Assembly: GCA_030609245.1 (NCBI GenBank)
Contig: JAUWCP010000089.1
Coordinates: 1 to 9,106, forward strand
Direction: 5' to 3'
DNA: 9,106 bases
Source: Hyphomicrobium sp.
GTDB taxonomy: Bacteria > Pseudomonadota > Alphaproteobacteria > Rhizobiales > Hyphomicrobiaceae
The notes beneath the pieces were generated by a model. That model had not been told where the DNA came from and did no database searches. It worked only from the letters and a program-made list of their open reading frames with translations. Positions within the stretch are counted from its first letter, which is position 1. Each line of letters begins with the position of its first letter. Both the position numbers and the translations under genes were made by a program. Of the stretch, positions 1-7,198 are shown in pieces.

Positions 1-724
1 TCAAGCTGCAAGCTCAACGACAACTGCCGGCTCGGGACAGATCGACCCCAACCAGAAGCGGGCAATCGAGCAAATCATTAGGGACTACCTCCTCAAAAAC
101 CCTGAGATTTTCGTTGAGGTACAAGGTGCGCTTGAAGCCAAGCTCCAGAAGGAGAACGCCGAAAGGCTCAAAGTCGCCATCGCGGAAAATGCCAAAGAAT
201 TATTCCGGCATCCCAATGCTGCTGTTGCAGGCGATCCCGACGGCGACATCACGGTGGTGGAGTTCTTCGACTACAATTGCGGCTACTGCAAGCGCGGCTT
301 GGACGACGTCGTGAAGCTCGTGGAGTCGGATCCCAAAGTGCGCGTCGTATTCAAAGAGCTACCCATCCTATCGAAGGGATCTGCTGAGGCCGCGCGTGTG
401 GCGCTCGCCGCAAGAAACCAGGGTAAGTACTGGGAATTACACCGCGCTCTCCTTAAAGCGCGCGGCCGAGCAAATGAAGCATCGGCTCTGAAGCTTGCTG
501 AGGAACTGGGTCTCGATATGGAGCAGATGAGGACGGACATGGACTCCGACGAGGTCAAAGACGAAATCGCGCATTCGGAGGCTCTTGCGCAAAAAATGGG
601 GGTTAATGGAACACCGCACTTCCTCGTCGGTGACCGGTCCATACCCGGTGCGCCGGAGAACCTCTACGAGCAGCTCTCGACCCACGTCGACGAGCTGCGC
701 AAGCAAGGTTGTTCTTTCTGTTAA
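1..724 (+). CDS. DsbA/ScsC-family thiol-disulfide oxidoreductase, 5' partial
   Basis: The frame is open from base 2 to the TAA at 722-724 and has no usable start before a GTG at 254, which lies inside the thioredoxin core. The true start and any signal peptide are therefore upstream of the window. Counting visible residues from base 2 (240 in all), residues 20-60 form a charged helical segment (IIRDYLLKNPEIF, then EAKLQKENAERL). It resembles the N-terminal stalk of ScsC-type proteins, which mediates oligomerisation. The thioredoxin-like domain follows, with the redox motif CGYC at residues 93-96 (bases 278-289) and the cis-proline loop GTPHF (Pro205). Members of this family act in the periplasm as disulfide oxidases or isomerases. 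The protein ends in Cys-Ser-Phe-Cys (residues 237-240), so the visible part has exactly four cysteines in two CxxC pairs. The family call is firm. Oxidase versus isomerase cannot be settled here. Confidence 0.9.
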   Translation, partial: QAASSTTTAGSGQIDPNQKRAIEQIIRDYLLKNPEIFVEVQGALEAKLQKENAERLKVAIAENAKELFRHPNAAVAGDPDGDITVVEFFDYNCGYCKRGLDDVVKLVESDPKVRVVFKELPILSKGSAEAARVALAARNQGKYWELHRALLKARGRANEASALKLAEELGLDMEQMRTDMDSDEVKDEIAHSEALAQKMGVNGTPHFLVGDRSIPGAPENLYEQLSTHVDELRKQGCSFC

Positions 725-836
725 TCGCCTCGAATTCCTGTCGGCGGCTTGGCCTTTCGCAGGTGCGGGAAAGCTGGTACACGAGTGGTCCCATTCCGCT
801 CGCGGACGCGCCAGTGTCCGACGTATTTTGGGCGGC

Positions 837-843
837 AGAAGGA
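837..843 (+). promoter_or_regulatory. Ribosome binding site of aroQ
   Basis: AGAAGGA lies four bases before the ATG at 848. It supports that start over the in-frame TTG at 749, which would add 33 residues absent from the family. Confidence 0.65.
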
Positions 844-847
844 ACCC

Positions 848-1303
848 ATGGCAAAACCGATCTACGTCCTCAACGGACCCAACCTCAATTTGCTAGGCAA
901 GCGCGAGCCCGCGGTCTACGGGCATGAGTCGCTCAACGACGTGCGCGCGCGGACCGAGGCGCGCGCTAAAGCTGTCGGGCTCACAATCGAGTTCCGGCAA
1001 TCCAACGACGAGGGCGAACTCGTCAATTGGATTCAGGAAGCGCGCGATAACGCGTCCGGTATCATCGTTAATGCTGGCGCCTACTCGCACACCTCGATCG
1101 CGCTGCTCGACGCGTTGCAAGCAGCGGAGCTACCAGTCATTGAGGTTCACCTTTCCAATATTTTTCGCCGTGAGTCCTATAGGCAGCACTCCTATGTTTC
1201 ACAGGCGGCAAAGGGAGTGATTTGCGGCCTTGGTCCAAAGGGCTACGAGCTCGCGCTGGAGGCCATGGCGGAGACACTCGCAGGCACAAAAAACCGTGAC
1301 TAG
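848..1303 (+). CDS. aroQ: 3-dehydroquinate dehydratase, type II
   Basis: This enzyme dehydrates 3-dehydroquinate to 3-dehydroshikimate, the third step of the shikimate pathway, in the cytoplasm. The 151-residue length is normal for the small dodecameric type II family. The N-terminus reads VLNGPNLNLLGKREPAVYG, which carries the catalytic loop residues Arg19 and Tyr24. NAGAYSHTS follows with Asn75 and His81, then EVHLSN with His101, and a conserved RRESYR patch just after it. The ATG at 848 begins exactly where the family begins and has a Shine-Dalgarno sequence. The upstream gap to the DsbA-like gene is 123 bases, enough for a promoter, but I see no convincing one. The 49-base gap to accB suggests co-transcription. 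The assignment is secure. Confidence 0.97.
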   Translation: MAKPIYVLNGPNLNLLGKREPAVYGHESLNDVRARTEARAKAVGLTIEFRQSNDEGELVNWIQEARDNASGIIVNAGAYSHTSIALLDALQAAELPVIEVHLSNIFRRESYRQHSYVSQAAKGVICGLGPKGYELALEAMAETLAGTKNRD

Positions 1304-1352
1304 GAAGGGCGCAAGGCCGCAGGAAGAGCCGCAGAAGAAGGGACAGCAACGT

Positions 1353-1823
1353 ATGACGGCCAAGGATAAGGGCGAGGCTTCCGGAGCCGAGCAGCGGCTG
1401 ATCCGCGAGCTCGCCGAAATTCTCGACGATACGGGCCTCAGCGAGATCGAGTTCGAGAAGAGCGGTCTCAAGATCCGCGTGGCACGCGAGCTTTCCGCGC
1501 AGCCGATTGCCGCCGTGCCCCTGCCACCACCCGCCGCAGCCGCGCCGCCCGCGGCCGCTGCAGCCGCAGCCGCGGATCCGGCCAAACACCCAGGCGCCGT
1601 CAAATCGCCTATGGTCGGCACGGCTTATCGCTCGCCGGAACCGGGAGCAGCACCCTTTGTAGAAATCGGCGCGCGCGTCTCGGAGGGCGACCCACTCTTG
1701 ATTATCGAAGCCATGAAGACGATGAACCAGATCCCCGCACCCAACGCGGGCAAGGTCTCAGCCATCCTCTTCGAGAACGGCCAGCCGGTGGAGTTCGGTG
1801 AACCGCTCATCATCATCGAATAG
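1353..1823 (+). CDS. accB: Biotin carboxyl carrier protein of acetyl-CoA carboxylase (BCCP)
   Basis: AccB carries the biotin that shuttles carboxyl groups from biotin carboxylase (AccC) to the carboxyltransferase (AccAD), giving malonyl-CoA for fatty acid synthesis. The 156 residues divide into an N-terminal helical part (1-50), a flexible Pro/Ala linker (about 51-80, with a run of eight alanines) and a C-terminal biotinyl domain (about 82-156). The biotin site is EAMKTM with Lys122, the same position and total length as in E. coli AccB. ATG 1353 is preceded by AAGGGA at 1338-1343. A TTG at 1230 in the same frame would run back into aroQ and is not the start. The GCC/GCA-rich linker DNA (about 1525-1575) is low in complexity. 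AccC follows after 37 bases. Confidence 0.97.
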   Translation: MTAKDKGEASGAEQRLIRELAEILDDTGLSEIEFEKSGLKIRVARELSAQPIAAVPLPPPAAAAPPAAAAAAAADPAKHPGAVKSPMVGTAYRSPEPGAAPFVEIGARVSEGDPLLIIEAMKTMNQIPAPNAGKVSAILFENGQPVEFGEPLIIIE

Positions 1824-1860
1824 AGCCCCACCATCCGCGTATCAACGAGACCCGTAATAC

Positions 1861-3201
<1,341 letters not shown>

Positions 3202-3310
3202 AATTTATAGCGAATGTGGTGCTGGGATTCTCTCTCCTGCTCATTATACCGCCGCGTAACAAAGTCTATGCTAGCCTCGAAGAGAGAGAAACGTTAGAGC
3301 CCGCCGCCAC

Positions 3311-3994
3311 ATGGCTTCGCGCGACGACATCGTCATCGAGATCACGCCGCAGGTCCTCTTGAAGGCCTACGCGTGCGGCATCTTTCCCATGGCCGAAAGC
3401 GCCGATGATGCCGCGCTCTATTGGATCGAGCCGCAGCACCGCGGCATTCTCCCGCTCGATGCCGTCCACATCCCCCGCCGGTTAGCGCGCTCGCTTCGCA
3501 CAACGCCTTTCACGGTCAAGGTCGACACAGACATCCAGGCCATAATCGACGGCTGCGCCGCATCGCGCCCGGGCCGCCGCTCCACCTGGATCAATGAGCG
3601 CATTCGCATTCTCTACAGCCAGCTTTTCGAGCTTGGCCATTGTCATACAGTCGAGGTTTGGGACGGAGAACGACTCATGGGCGGCCTTTACGGCGTCGCC
3701 CTCAACGGAGCGTTTTTCGGCGAGAGCATGTTCTCGCGTACACGTGATGCTTCAAAGATCGCCCTGGTGTATCTGGCCGCCCGACTGGCCCAAGGTGGTT
3801 ATATTCTGCTCGATACACAGTTCGTCACCGACCACTTGCGCCAATTCGGTACGGTGGAGGTCAACCGCGAAGAATTCCACCATTTGCTCGAGCAGGCGCT
3901 CCAGGTGGACGCAAATTTCCACGCCCTGCCCGAAGATGCGAGCGCAGATGACGTGCTCGCCGTCCTGGCGTCCCGATCTTCACAGCCTGACTGA
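3311..3994 (+). CDS. aat: Leucyl/phenylalanyl-tRNA-protein transferase
   Basis: Aat moves Leu or Phe from aminoacyl-tRNA onto proteins with N-terminal Arg or Lys. This makes them N-end-rule substrates for ClpS/ClpAP in the cytoplasm. The 227 residues carry the family signatures: ACGIFPMAESAD (21-32), LYWIEPQHRGILPLD (36-50), GLYGVALNGAFFGESMFS (125-142, catalytic Glu138) and the Asp-x-Gln of LLDTQFVTDHL (Asp168, Gln170). The start is well bounded. An in-frame TAG lies at 3272-3274, and no ATG, GTG or TTG occurs in frame before 3311. No good Shine-Dalgarno sequence precedes it; the GA-rich run at 3279-3290 is too far away. The gap from accC is 109 bases, so it may have its own promoter. TATGCT at 3267-3272 could be a -10 box, but I see no matching -35. 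Confidence 0.96.
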   Translation: MASRDDIVIEITPQVLLKAYACGIFPMAESADDAALYWIEPQHRGILPLDAVHIPRRLARSLRTTPFTVKVDTDIQAIIDGCAASRPGRRSTWINERIRILYSQLFELGHCHTVEVWDGERLMGGLYGVALNGAFFGESMFSRTRDASKIALVYLAARLAQGGYILLDTQFVTDHLRQFGTVEVNREEFHHLLEQALQVDANFHALPEDASADDVLAVLASRSSQPD

Positions 3995-4025
3995 TCTTTG
4001 CAGCGCGCTGCGGCGTCGCACCACG

Positions 4026-4041
4026 TGTTCCCTACGGAACA
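4026..4041. repeat. Perfect hairpin upstream of the small exported gene (copy 1)
   Basis: TGTTCC, a CTAC loop, then GGAACA form a perfect 6-bp stem with a four-base loop, 32 bases after the aat stop. No T-run follows, so it is not a typical intrinsic terminator. A near-copy lies at 4417-4434. Over the 20 bases starting at 4026 and 4418 the two agree at 17 positions, including a shared GGAACAGC. Confidence 0.7.
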
Positions 4042-4140
4042 GCCCGCGCGCCTAACTGCCCTCATTTTCGCTCACTGAGAGCGGCCGAACCCGCCGTCCT
4101 CTCGTTACGCGTGCTGCAATCCGTGCGACACGCTGAGCAT

Positions 4141-4146
4141 AAGGAG
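4141..4146 (+). promoter_or_regulatory. Strong Shine-Dalgarno sequence of the small exported gene
   Basis: AAGGAG is complementary to the anti-Shine-Dalgarno sequence and sits eight bases before ATG 4155. It is among the best ribosome binding sites in the window and is the main evidence, besides the signal peptide, that the 82-codon frame is translated. Confidence 0.75.
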
Positions 4147-4154
4147 CAAACATC

Positions 4155-4403
4155 ATGCAACCAACGTTTAGAAGCGCCCTCATCGTTGGCGCGACTGCGC
4201 TTTTTGCCGTGTTTGGCGCGGCCCAAGCCGCCGAGCCCTACAGCGGCGGCATCAATTCTCTTCGCTCATACCTCAACGAAAACGTCAAAGACTTCTCCCT
4301 CGCGGACGGTAGCGGCCAATACGGTGATGACGTTACCTCCATTCGCCGCCTGATGAAGGGCCTCATCAAGGACGTCGGCGCGAGACGTGCGGAGAAAAAG
4401 TAA
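4155..4403 (+). CDS. Small exported protein of unknown function
   Basis: I do not recognise this 82-residue protein. The N-terminus is a standard Sec signal peptide: Arg6, a hydrophobic stretch at 8-22 (LIVGATALFAVFG) and a likely cleavage site after AQA (residue 25) or the next Ala. The mature part of about 56 residues is soluble and has no cysteine. It has a central acidic/Gly segment (DGSGQYGDD, 51-59) and a basic helical end (SIRRLMKGLIKDVGARRAEKK region, 62-82). It is therefore probably a free periplasmic or secreted small protein. It lies 160 bases after aat, has its own strong ribosome binding site and sits between two related hairpins. The 258 bases between its stop and the first intrinsic terminator would make a long structured 3' untranslated region. 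No function is proposed. Confidence 0.75.
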   Translation: MQPTFRSALIVGATALFAVFGAAQAAEPYSGGINSLRSYLNENVKDFSLADGSGQYGDDVTSIRRLMKGLIKDVGARRAEKK

Positions 4404-4416
4404 ACCGCCTCCTCCC

Positions 4417-4434
4417 CTGTTCCTTAGGGAACAG
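4417..4434. repeat. Perfect hairpin downstream of the small exported gene (copy 2)
   Basis: CTGTTCC, a TTAG loop, then GGAACAG form a perfect 7-bp stem 13 bases after the stop codon. It is closely related to the hairpin at 4026-4041, and the two bracket the small gene. No T-run follows. It could be a repeated palindromic element, an mRNA-stabilising hairpin or a protein-binding dyad. Confidence 0.7.
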
Positions 4435-4578
4435 CGCAAGCGACACCGTTTGTTTACCAATGAAACTCGTAAGGCGCCGGACGCAACACCACGGGCGCCC
4501 AGACACAACTGAAGACCAACGGCAGAAGGACCCAGAACTTCACGTTCGCTTTGATGCGACATCACATCACTCCCGTTC

Positions 4579-4623
4579 CCGGCCGGGCCTACCCCCCGTC
4601 CCCGTCCCCCCGCGCCCGGCCGG
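4579..4623. repeat. 10-bp GC-rich inverted repeat with C-rich loop
   Basis: CCGGCCGGGC (4579-4588) pairs perfectly with GCCCGGCCGG (4614-4623). The 25-base loop is almost all C on the + strand, with C-runs at 4592-4597, 4600-4603 and 4606-4611. Together with the run at 4615-4617, this gives a four-tract G-quadruplex motif on the - strand. The stem stands just before the terminator at 4630. Confidence 0.75.
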
Positions 4624-4629
4624 CGCCCT

Positions 4630-4662
4630 GCCCTCCAGCCTTCGCGCTGGAGGGCTTTTTTT
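4630..4662 (+). terminator. Strong intrinsic terminator 1
   Basis: GCCCTCCAGC (4630-4639) and GCTGGAGGGC (4646-4655) make a perfect 10-bp stem with a six-base loop, followed directly by seven Ts (4656-4662). The orientation is +. It would end transcripts from the small exported gene, or from a small RNA starting after 4404. Confidence 0.92.
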
Positions 4663-4738
4663 GCAGAACAAGACCGTATCGGTGCGACCCCTTAGATCGC
4701 GCCCGCGCAGGTTATTTCCATGATGATCGGAACGTCAT

Positions 4739-4770
4739 CGCGCCGCGTTTGGTCCAAGGCGCGTTTTTTT
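4739..4770 (+). terminator. Intrinsic terminator 2
   Basis: CGCGCC (4739-4744) pairs with GGCGCG (4758-4763). The 13-base loop can itself form a short TTG/CAA inner stem (4749-4751 with 4755-4757), and seven Ts follow (4764-4770). It lies 77 bases past terminator 1 on the same strand, with no gene between. Confidence 0.75.
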
Positions 4771-4920
4771 CTCAGCTTGTAACCCAGGGAACAGCACCGC
4801 ACGGCCGGGGCTGCCAGTATCTCCCCATCGAGAGCACGACGGGCCCCACGCTCCCTGATGGCTCTCCCCCGGAATTCGACACACCTGACTGCACTTAACC
4901 TCACGCACCTCCCCCCACTG

Positions 4921-4954
4921 GCCCCTCGGTTCCTCCCCGAGGGGCTTTTTCTTT
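4921..4954 (+). terminator. Intrinsic terminator 3, facing guaA
   Basis: GCCCCTCGG (4921-4929) and CCGAGGGGC (4937-4945) form a perfect 9-bp stem with a seven-base loop, followed by TTTTTCTTT. The T-run is on the + side only, so it stops + strand transcription just before it would run antisense through guaA. On the - strand the same hairpin lies about 35 bases past the guaA stop and could cap the guaA mRNA, but it has no U-tract in that direction. Confidence 0.9.
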
Positions 4955-4980
4955 GTTCAATTGTCAGGATGCATGCCCCC

Positions 4981-6528
4981 TCACTCCCACTCTATGGTCC
5001 CCGGCGGCTTTGACGTAATGTCGTAGACGACGCGATTGATGCCCTTCACTTCGTTGATGATGCGCGTCGCCGTCCCGCCCAGAAACTCGTGCGAGAAATC
5101 GTAGTAGTCGGCCGTCATGCCGTCCGTCGACGTCACCGCGCGCAACGCGCACACGTAATCATAAGTGCGCATATCCCCCATCACGCCCACGGTGCGAACG
5201 GGAAGCAACAACGCAAACGCCTGCCAGATCTCGTCGTAAAGCCCTGCCTTGCGGATCTCGTCGAGATAGATCGCATCGGCTTTGCGCAAAATATCGAGCT
5301 TTTCTTCCGACACCTCACCAGGCAGGCGGATCGCTAAGCCAGGCCCGGGGAACGGGTGGCGATTGATAAAGCTTTCGGGCAAGCCCAGCTCCCGGCCAAG
5401 CGCACGCACCTCATCCTTGAAGAGCTCACGCAACGGTTCCACCAGCTTCAAGTTCATGCGGTCGGGCAAACCGCCAACGTTGTGGTGCGACTTGATAGTG
5501 ACCGAAGGCCCGCCGGTAAACGATACGCTCTCGATCACGTCCGGATAGAGCGTGCCTTGGGCCAGGAATTCAGCGCCGCCGAGTTTGTGCGCCTGCTCGT
5601 CGAACACGTCGATAAACAATCCGCCGATGGTTTTGCGTTTCTCCTCAGGATCGCCAACACCGGCAAGCGCCTTGAGAAACCGCTCGCGCGCATCGACATG
5701 AACCAGAGGGATGTTGTAGTGCCCGCGGAACAGTTCAACGACTTCTTGCGCCTCGTTCTGGCGCAACAGACCGTGGTCGACAAAGATGCACGTAAGCTGT
5801 TCCCCGATGGCCTCGTGGATCAACACCGAGGCAACCGCAGAATCGACGCCACCTGACAGCCCCGAAATCACACGACCGCGGCCAACCTGGGCGCGAATTT
5901 TTTCCACTTCGCTCGAGTGAAAGTGCGCCATGGTCCAGTCGCCAGACAGCCCGGCAATCTTGTGCACGAAGTTCGAGATCAAGTCTCCGCCGCGCGGCGT
6001 GTGCACCACCTCAGGGTGAAACTGCACGCCATAGAAGTTACGCGCCTCATCCGCGATGACCGCGAACGGCGCACCCTTCGAGATACCCACCGCCTTGAAG
6101 CCTTCAGGCAGCTTGGTCACGAGATCGCCGTGACTCATCCAGACTTGGTCGCGCGTTCCTTTCGGCCACACGCCGTCGAACAGCCGGCAATCATCGACGA
6201 TTTCTAACTCCGCCCTGCCGAACTCACGGTGATGGCCAACTTCGACGACGCCGCCCAGTTGGGAAACCATTGCCTGCTCGCCATAGCAAATGCCAAGCAC
6301 AGGCAGACCGCTCGTCCACACCCAGTCAGGTGGCCGTGGCGTTTCCACATCGGTCACGCTTTGCGGGCCGCCTGAAAGGATCAATGCCTTTGGCTTCAAC
6401 CGGTCCAGCGCATTGTGCACACGGTTGATCGGCACAATCTCAGAATAGACACCGGCTTCGCGCACGCGCCGCGCAATCAGCTGCGTCACCTGGCTGCCGA
6501 AGTCGATGATGAGGACGGTATCGGTCAT
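4981..6528 (-). CDS. guaA: GMP synthase, glutamine-hydrolysing
   Basis: GuaA converts XMP to GMP using ATP and ammonia drawn from glutamine, the last step of guanine nucleotide synthesis. The 515 residues begin with the class I glutamine amidotransferase domain (about 1-195). Its catalytic triad is Cys81 in GICYGEQ, then His171 and Glu173 in GVQFHPEV. The ATP pyrophosphatase domain follows, with the PP-loop SGGVDS (225-230). The C-terminal dimerisation domain ends in the usual DITSKPPGTIEWE. GICYGEQ, where many bacteria have GICYGQQ, fits alphaproteobacteria as I remember them. The ATG gives the canonical start (TVLIIDFGSQ), but no clear Shine-Dalgarno sequence precedes it. It is the last gene of the - strand series and converges on the + strand genes. 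All key residues are present. Confidence 0.98.
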   Translation of the reverse strand: MTDTVLIIDFGSQVTQLIARRVREAGVYSEIVPINRVHNALDRLKPKALILSGGPQSVTDVETPRPPDWVWTSGLPVLGICYGEQAMVSQLGGVVEVGHHREFGRAELEIVDDCRLFDGVWPKGTRDQVWMSHGDLVTKLPEGFKAVGISKGAPFAVIADEARNFYGVQFHPEVVHTPRGGDLISNFVHKIAGLSGDWTMAHFHSSEVEKIRAQVGRGRVISGLSGGVDSAVASVLIHEAIGEQLTCIFVDHGLLRQNEAQEVVELFRGHYNIPLVHVDARERFLKALAGVGDPEEKRKTIGGLFIDVFDEQAHKLGGAEFLAQGTLYPDVIESVSFTGGPSVTIKSHHNVGGLPDRMNLKLVEPLRELFKDEVRALGRELGLPESFINRHPFPGPGLAIRLPGEVSEEKLDILRKADAIYLDEIRKAGLYDEIWQAFALLLPVRTVGVMGDMRTYDYVCALRAVTSTDGMTADYYDFSHEFLGGTATRIINEVKGINRVVYDITSKPPGTIEWE

Positions 6529-6602
6529 GGGGTTAGCGATCTTGGCCTAAGCCGCCGGCCGAATCGCCATTGGCATGCTTATTCTTAGCAGTATTGCATC
6601 GC

Positions 6603-6618
6603 CCGGCGTCATCGCCGG
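6603..6618 (-). other. Short hairpin between tspO and guaA
   Basis: CCGGCG and CGCCGG form a 6-bp stem around a four-base loop, eight bases past the stop of the TspO-like gene. No U-tract follows on the - strand, so this is a weak terminator or an mRNA 3'-end structure at best. The 98-base gap here could also hold a guaA promoter, but I see no convincing -35/-10 pair. Confidence 0.4.
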
Positions 6619-6626
6619 CAAACCCC

Positions 6627-7079
6627 TTATGCGTTGAGGCGCCAGAGCTCAAAATTCAACGCCGCCGCATAAATGATCCACAGAAGATAGGGAACGAACA
6701 GCGCCGATGCCGTTCGCCGCACGGGCCATGCCACGATGATGAAGGCGGCAATGGCGACGCACAACACGGCAATGTCGACCAGCGCGTGCGTGATCATCTT
6801 CTGCCCAAACATGATCCACGACCACGCCCCGTTGAGCGCGAGCTGCAAAAGCCAGATGCCCAGCGCAGGCCCCAGCCCTTGTGCGCGCCACACGATCCAC
6901 CCGGCGAGCGCAATCATCAGGTAGAGCACAGCCCACACCGGGCCGAATACCCAGTCGGGTGGCGACCATGCCGGTTTGTTCAAGAGCTCGTAAAAGGGAC
7001 CTGGCAAAAACTGTCGGGCAAACAGAGCCACCGCGCCAACAAGGGCGATAAAAAAGATAAGAGCGGTGTACTTCTTCAC
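6627..7079 (-). CDS. TspO/MBR family tryptophan-rich membrane protein
   Basis: TspO proteins are five-helix membrane proteins that bind porphyrins, cholesterol-like ligands and drugs. In Rhodobacter the protein tunes tetrapyrrole-dependent gene expression, and other bacteria link it to stress. The 150 residues are of normal length and highly hydrophobic, with helices near 4-22, 45-64, 71-90, 99-119 and 124-145. Family hallmarks are present: W38-S-P-P-D-W43-V-F-G-P-V-W49 in the first loop, LNGAWSW (82-88) and PYLLWIIYAAALN (130-142). The start is a GTG (7077-7079) preceded by GAGG seven bases away. The gene lies between rsmB and guaA, 119 bases past rsmB, and may have its own promoter. The family is certain. 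I give no symbol because ligand and role are unknown here. Confidence 0.93.
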   Translation of the reverse strand: MKKYTALIFFIALVGAVALFARQFLPGPFYELLNKPAWSPPDWVFGPVWAVLYLMIALAGWIVWRAQGLGPALGIWLLQLALNGAWSWIMFGQKMITHALVDIAVLCVAIAAFIIVAWPVRRTASALFVPYLLWIIYAAALNFELWRLNA

Positions 7080-7086
7080 GGTTGCG

Positions 7087-7090
7087 CCTC
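7087..7090 (-). promoter_or_regulatory. Ribosome binding site for the GTG start of the TspO-like gene
   Basis: GAGG on the - strand, seven bases before GTG 7079, supports a non-ATG start. No other in-frame start fits the family N-terminus. Confidence 0.5.
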
Positions 7091-7099
7091 GATGTGTGG

Positions 7100-7115
7100 A
7101 GCCTGTTAGCCTGTT
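7100..7115. repeat. Tandem 8-base repeat upstream of the TspO-like gene
   Basis: AGCCTGTT occurs twice back to back (7100-7107, 7108-7115); on the - strand it reads AACAGGCT twice. It lies 20-36 bases before the GTG, where an operator or leader element would be expected. Chance is possible. Confidence 0.5.
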
Positions 7116-7198
7116 TTAGTATGCCACAGCTGCCATGGGCGATTACGAGTGCTCAAGGGACATCGTGCAGTTTTCCGCCAACCGTTGCGCACGGGTCC

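Larger units (their letters stand above)
4404..4980. other. Gene-poor convergent intergenic region with structured elements
   Basis: This stretch lies between the last + strand gene and the 3' end of guaA. I see no credible coding sequence: the open frames are Pro/Arg-rich, lack ribosome binding sites and run through terminators. From left to right it holds CCTCCTCCC (4408-4416), a hairpin (4417-4434), an inverted GGCGCC pair (4473-4478 and 4494-4499), a 10-bp GC stem with a C-rich loop (4579-4623) and three + strand terminators ending at 4662, 4770 and 4954. A half-copy of the hairpin repeat, GGGAACAGC, lies at 4787-4795. No confident promoter was found. Confidence 0.6.

Noticed and set aside
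749..847. Extended aroQ start at TTG 749
   Set aside because: The added residues do not belong to the family, and the ATG at 848 has an AGAAGGA site and the canonical N-terminus.
4428..4450. Possible EcfG (general stress sigma factor) promoter, GGAAC then CGTT
   Set aside because: The spacer is 14 bases, while the consensus needs 16-17. The GGAAC is also one arm of the hairpin, which explains it better. The GGAAC at 4036 and 4729 have no correctly spaced CGTT either.
4460..4723. 87-codon + strand open frame
   Set aside because: It spans terminator 1, has no Shine-Dalgarno sequence and has an Arg/Pro/His-rich composition unlike a real protein.
4551..4898. 115-codon + strand open frame in the intergenic region
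   Set aside because: It runs through two strong intrinsic terminators and the C-rich palindrome, is Pro/Arg-rich as GC-rich noncoding DNA tends to be, and has no ribosome binding site.
4692..4904. 70-codon - strand open frame near the guaA 3' end
   Set aside because: No ribosome binding site, no recognisable motif and Arg-rich shadow-like composition.
6570..7109. 179-codon + strand open frame
   Set aside because: It is antisense to the clear TspO-like gene and its composition (Pro, Arg, His) is a mirror of that gene.
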